Positions 14,554 to 15,702 of a stretch of 15,702 nt of DNA are shown here, piece after piece. Location of the stretch: contig CAZVXI010000064.1 in NCBI GenBank assembly GCA_964631295.1, positions 1-15,702 on the forward strand. The letters run 5' to 3'. How positions within the stretch are numbered: position 1 is the stretch's first letter; every line of letters starts with the position of its first letter. The notes beneath the pieces were generated by a model. The model was not told where the DNA came from and did not search any database. It was given only the letters and a program-made list of their open reading frames with translations. The position numbers were made by a program, and so were the translations under genes. The stretch comes from CAZVXI01 sp964631295. GTDB taxonomy: Bacteria; Planctomycetota; Phycisphaerae; Phycisphaerales; SM1A02.

Positions 14554-14674
14554 GCGGGCGAAGAGAATCAAGCTTGCCCTTCGGAGGGGCAGTCAAGGGG
14601 AAGCCGGCCCATTCCGGCGGAAAAGGAACAGTTCGATGATGAATCGACGCACACGCAAAACATGCCAGATCGCC
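14554..14674 (+). repeat. Direct repeat copy 1: structured leader, Shine-Dalgarno and start of signal peptide
   Basis: Matches 15451-15572 over about 120 bases with one single-base indel. Shared blocks are GCGGGCGAA, ATCAAG, TTGCCCTTCGGAGGGGCA, AGGGGAAGCCGGCCCATT with CCGGC, AAGGAA, and GATGATGAATCGACG. Two small hairpins are conserved within it: GCCC/GGGC around TTCGGAG (14576-14590 region) and GCCGG-CCCATT-CCGGC (14603-14618). It ends about 13 codons into the gene, encoding MMNRRTR. Confidence 0.85.
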
Positions 14675-15400
14675 GCAATCACCGGCCTGCTGGGATTCAG
14701 CGCAGCCGCTCAAGCCGACACGGTTCTGATTGGGGGGCTGTATGAAATCGACACCGACCTCACCGTCGAATCGCTGACCGACGCCTCGGGTAGCTTTAAC
14801 GTGAGTAGTCACCCTTACGACGACCTTTTTGATCTCGATTACAACTGGGGTTCAAGCAACGATACCGATCTGATGGGCCAGGGTCAGGAACGCTTGAGCT
14901 TCAATACGGCCCCAACGGCGACCGGTCCCGGGTCGTCCATTCTCGCCGGATTCCTCAATGATGTGACCAATGGCGCCGGCATCGACGTGATTTTCTTCGA
15001 GAGCGGTGACGCCCCTTTGACGGACCAGCCTGATCTGCCCGAAGAGGACTGGCTCGATCCGATCGCGAACCTGGAGATCGAGTTGCTGGCCGCCAGTCTG
15101 GATGGCACGGCCAGTAGCTGGGTGGATCTGGTCGTCCTCGACTTCCTCACCGGCGATGAGGTCGGAGCCGACGGCATAACCTCATTTGGCGTGTACGTCT
15201 ACGGCCTCGATCTTTCGACGCTTGGCATCGCAGATGGCGCGACCGTTTCGGAACTGCACATCGGAAACACTGTCGGCTCGACGGACCAAGACCCGGATGT
15301 GGTCTATGCAGCCGGCGCAACGGTCATCCCCGCGCCGGCAACGCTGGCTTTGCTTGGCCTCGGCGCGCTGGCGGGGCGTCGCCGTCGTCGCGCGGCCTGA
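14636..15400 (+). CDS. PEP-CTERM-type secreted protein
   Basis: 254 residues from ATG 14636 (a second ATG follows at 14639); AAGGA lies 8 bases before. MMNRRTRKTC begins a signal peptide whose core IAAITGLLGFSAAAQA is cleaved around residue 27. The mature part is acidic and rich in Asp, Gly, Ser and Thr (for example GGLYEIDTDLTVESLTDASG cut by DDLFDLDYNWGSSNDTD), with no family recognised. The end IPAPATLALLGLGALAGRRRRR (231-252) has the layout of a PEP-CTERM sorting signal: Pro-rich motif (here PAPA), hydrophobic helix, Arg cluster. Such proteins are processed by an exosortase and are linked to extracellular matrix. No exosortase gene is in the window. It is followed 133 bases later by a second gene with the same leader and start. 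Confidence 0.85.
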   Translation: MMNRRTRKTCQIAAITGLLGFSAAAQADTVLIGGLYEIDTDLTVESLTDASGSFNVSSHPYDDLFDLDYNWGSSNDTDLMGQGQERLSFNTAPTATGPGSSILAGFLNDVTNGAGIDVIFFESGDAPLTDQPDLPEEDWLDPIANLEIELLAASLDGTASSWVDLVVLDFLTGDEVGADGITSFGVYVYGLDLSTLGIADGATVSELHIGNTVGSTDQDPDVVYAAGATVIPAPATLALLGLGALAGRRRRRAA

Positions 15401-15450
15401 CGCTGTCCGGATTCCCATCGAACCAACCAACACCGCGTGGCCATCATTGT

Positions 15451-15572
15451 GCGGGCGAAATGGATCAAGTTTGCCCTTCGGAGGGGCATTCGAGGGGAAG
15501 CCGGCCCATTCCGGCAGACAAAGGAAGATTTTGATGATGAATCGACGTACTCGCAACACCTGCCTGATCGCT
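15451..15572 (+). repeat. Direct repeat copy 2 upstream of the second secreted-protein gene
   Basis: Second copy of the leader repeat, 897-898 bases after copy 1. TTGCCCTTCGGAGGGGCA and AGGGGAAGCCGGCCCATT are identical to copy 1, while bases between differ at scattered sites. The GCCCGC arm that pairs with GCGGGC upstream of copy 1 is not conserved here. It ends within codon 13 of the following gene. Confidence 0.85.
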
Positions 15573-15702
15573 GTGCCCCTTGTCGGCGCGCTCACGGCCT
15601 CACCTGCCTTCGCCGACTTCGGCTACTTCGAGAGCTTCGAGGATTCCCCGATCGGCTGGGTGCCGTTCAACAGCGACGTCACCACGATCGCGACCGGGAC
15701 CA
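15534..15702 (+). CDS. Secreted protein, N-terminal part (3' truncated by window edge)
   Basis: 56 codons are visible from ATG 15534 (a second ATG at 15537), with AAGGAAG (15521-15527) 6 bases upstream. MMNRRTRNTC matches the first gene except for one residue. The core LIAVPLVGALTASPAFA completes a signal peptide cleaved after residue 27. The mature start is DFGYFESFEDSPIGWVPFNS, in which FESFED.PIGW resembles the beginning of beta-sandwich (concanavalin-like) domains in surface proteins; this is a loose impression. A C-terminal sorting signal cannot be checked because the gene leaves the window. Confidence 0.82.
   Translation, partial: MMNRRTRNTCLIAVPLVGALTASPAFADFGYFESFEDSPIGWVPFNSDVTTIATGT

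Larger units (their letters stand above)
13958..14635. other. Long intergenic region dense in inverted repeats; no gene called
   Basis: About 680 bases upstream of both the transaldolase (-) and the PEP-CTERM-type gene (+). Open frames here have Arg/Ser/Cys-rich composition and are not called. Notable: GCGAC-TT-GTCGC (14028-14039); ATCTGTC/GACAGAT (14146-14152, 14161-14167) followed by a T-run; TTGACA (14184-14189); AGACT/AGTCT (14208-14221); CTCaGACCTT/AAGGTCaGAG (14219-14250 region); CCGATGG-T-CCATCGG (14260-14274); GAACGACGA/TCGTCGTTC (14283-14291, 14307-14315); GCCCGC-ACTCAT-GCGGGC (14542-14559). From 14554 on it belongs to the direct repeat listed separately. Confidence 0.5.

Noticed and set aside
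14228..14635. Upstream in-frame extension of the PEP-CTERM-type gene
   Set aside because: The signal peptide and Shine-Dalgarno place the start at 14636, and the repeat copy before the second gene confirms the same start. The extension is Arg/Ser-rich and full of inverted repeats.

Overview
The window looks like chromosomal DNA of a Planctomycetota bacterium, most likely class Phycisphaerae. This rests on tandem prepilin-like proteins with large unique C-terminal domains, a PEP-CTERM-type protein with an Arg-rich tail, a ClpP-type NfeD/short NfeD/FloA cluster, moderately high GC and many secreted proteins. No phage, insertion sequence, CRISPR array, rRNA or tRNA was found.

Layout. 2-514 (+) is the 3' end of NADP-dependent isocitrate dehydrogenase. 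613-1473 (+) is a lipoprotein resembling SGNH hydrolases. 1815-2042 (+) is a 75-residue selenoprotein of the SelW/Rdx family. Its in-frame TGA (1845-1847) sits in a CxxU motif and is followed by a bacterial SECIS-like hairpin; a conventional gene caller would miss it. 2043-2619 has no convincing gene. From 7842 down to 2620 (-) lies a probable five-gene unit: membrane protease NfeD, short NfeD, flotillin-like FloA, a family 2 glycosyltransferase and a flippase-like membrane protein. A strong hairpin terminator (7944-7985, - strand) closes the next unit, a pair of tandem paralogous prepilin-like genes (9876 down to 8047).

The right half. 10576-11043 (+) is a RidA-family protein behind a long hairpin-rich stretch. 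11174-12127 (+) is a secreted protein of unknown function, followed 15 bases later by an ECF sigma factor (12143-12808) whose sigma-4 helix looks disrupted where it runs into the convergent gene. On the minus strand are a TalC-type transaldolase (13957-13289) and an unusual pseudopilin-like protein (13235-12651) lacking the usual Glu+5. 13958-14635 has no gene but many inverted repeats. The window ends with a PEP-CTERM-type protein (14636-15400) and the start of a second secreted protein (15534 onward). These two genes share a ~120 bp direct repeat covering leader, Shine-Dalgarno region and start of the signal peptide.

The strongest finding is the unannotated SelW-like selenoprotein with its SECIS element. 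Next are the duplicated structured leader before the secreted-protein genes, the disrupted sigma factor, and the hairpin-dense intergenic regions near 10.2 kb and 14.2 kb. The selenocysteine machinery (selA, selB, selC, selD) is not in this window, so Sec insertion is inferred from the protein motif and the hairpin.
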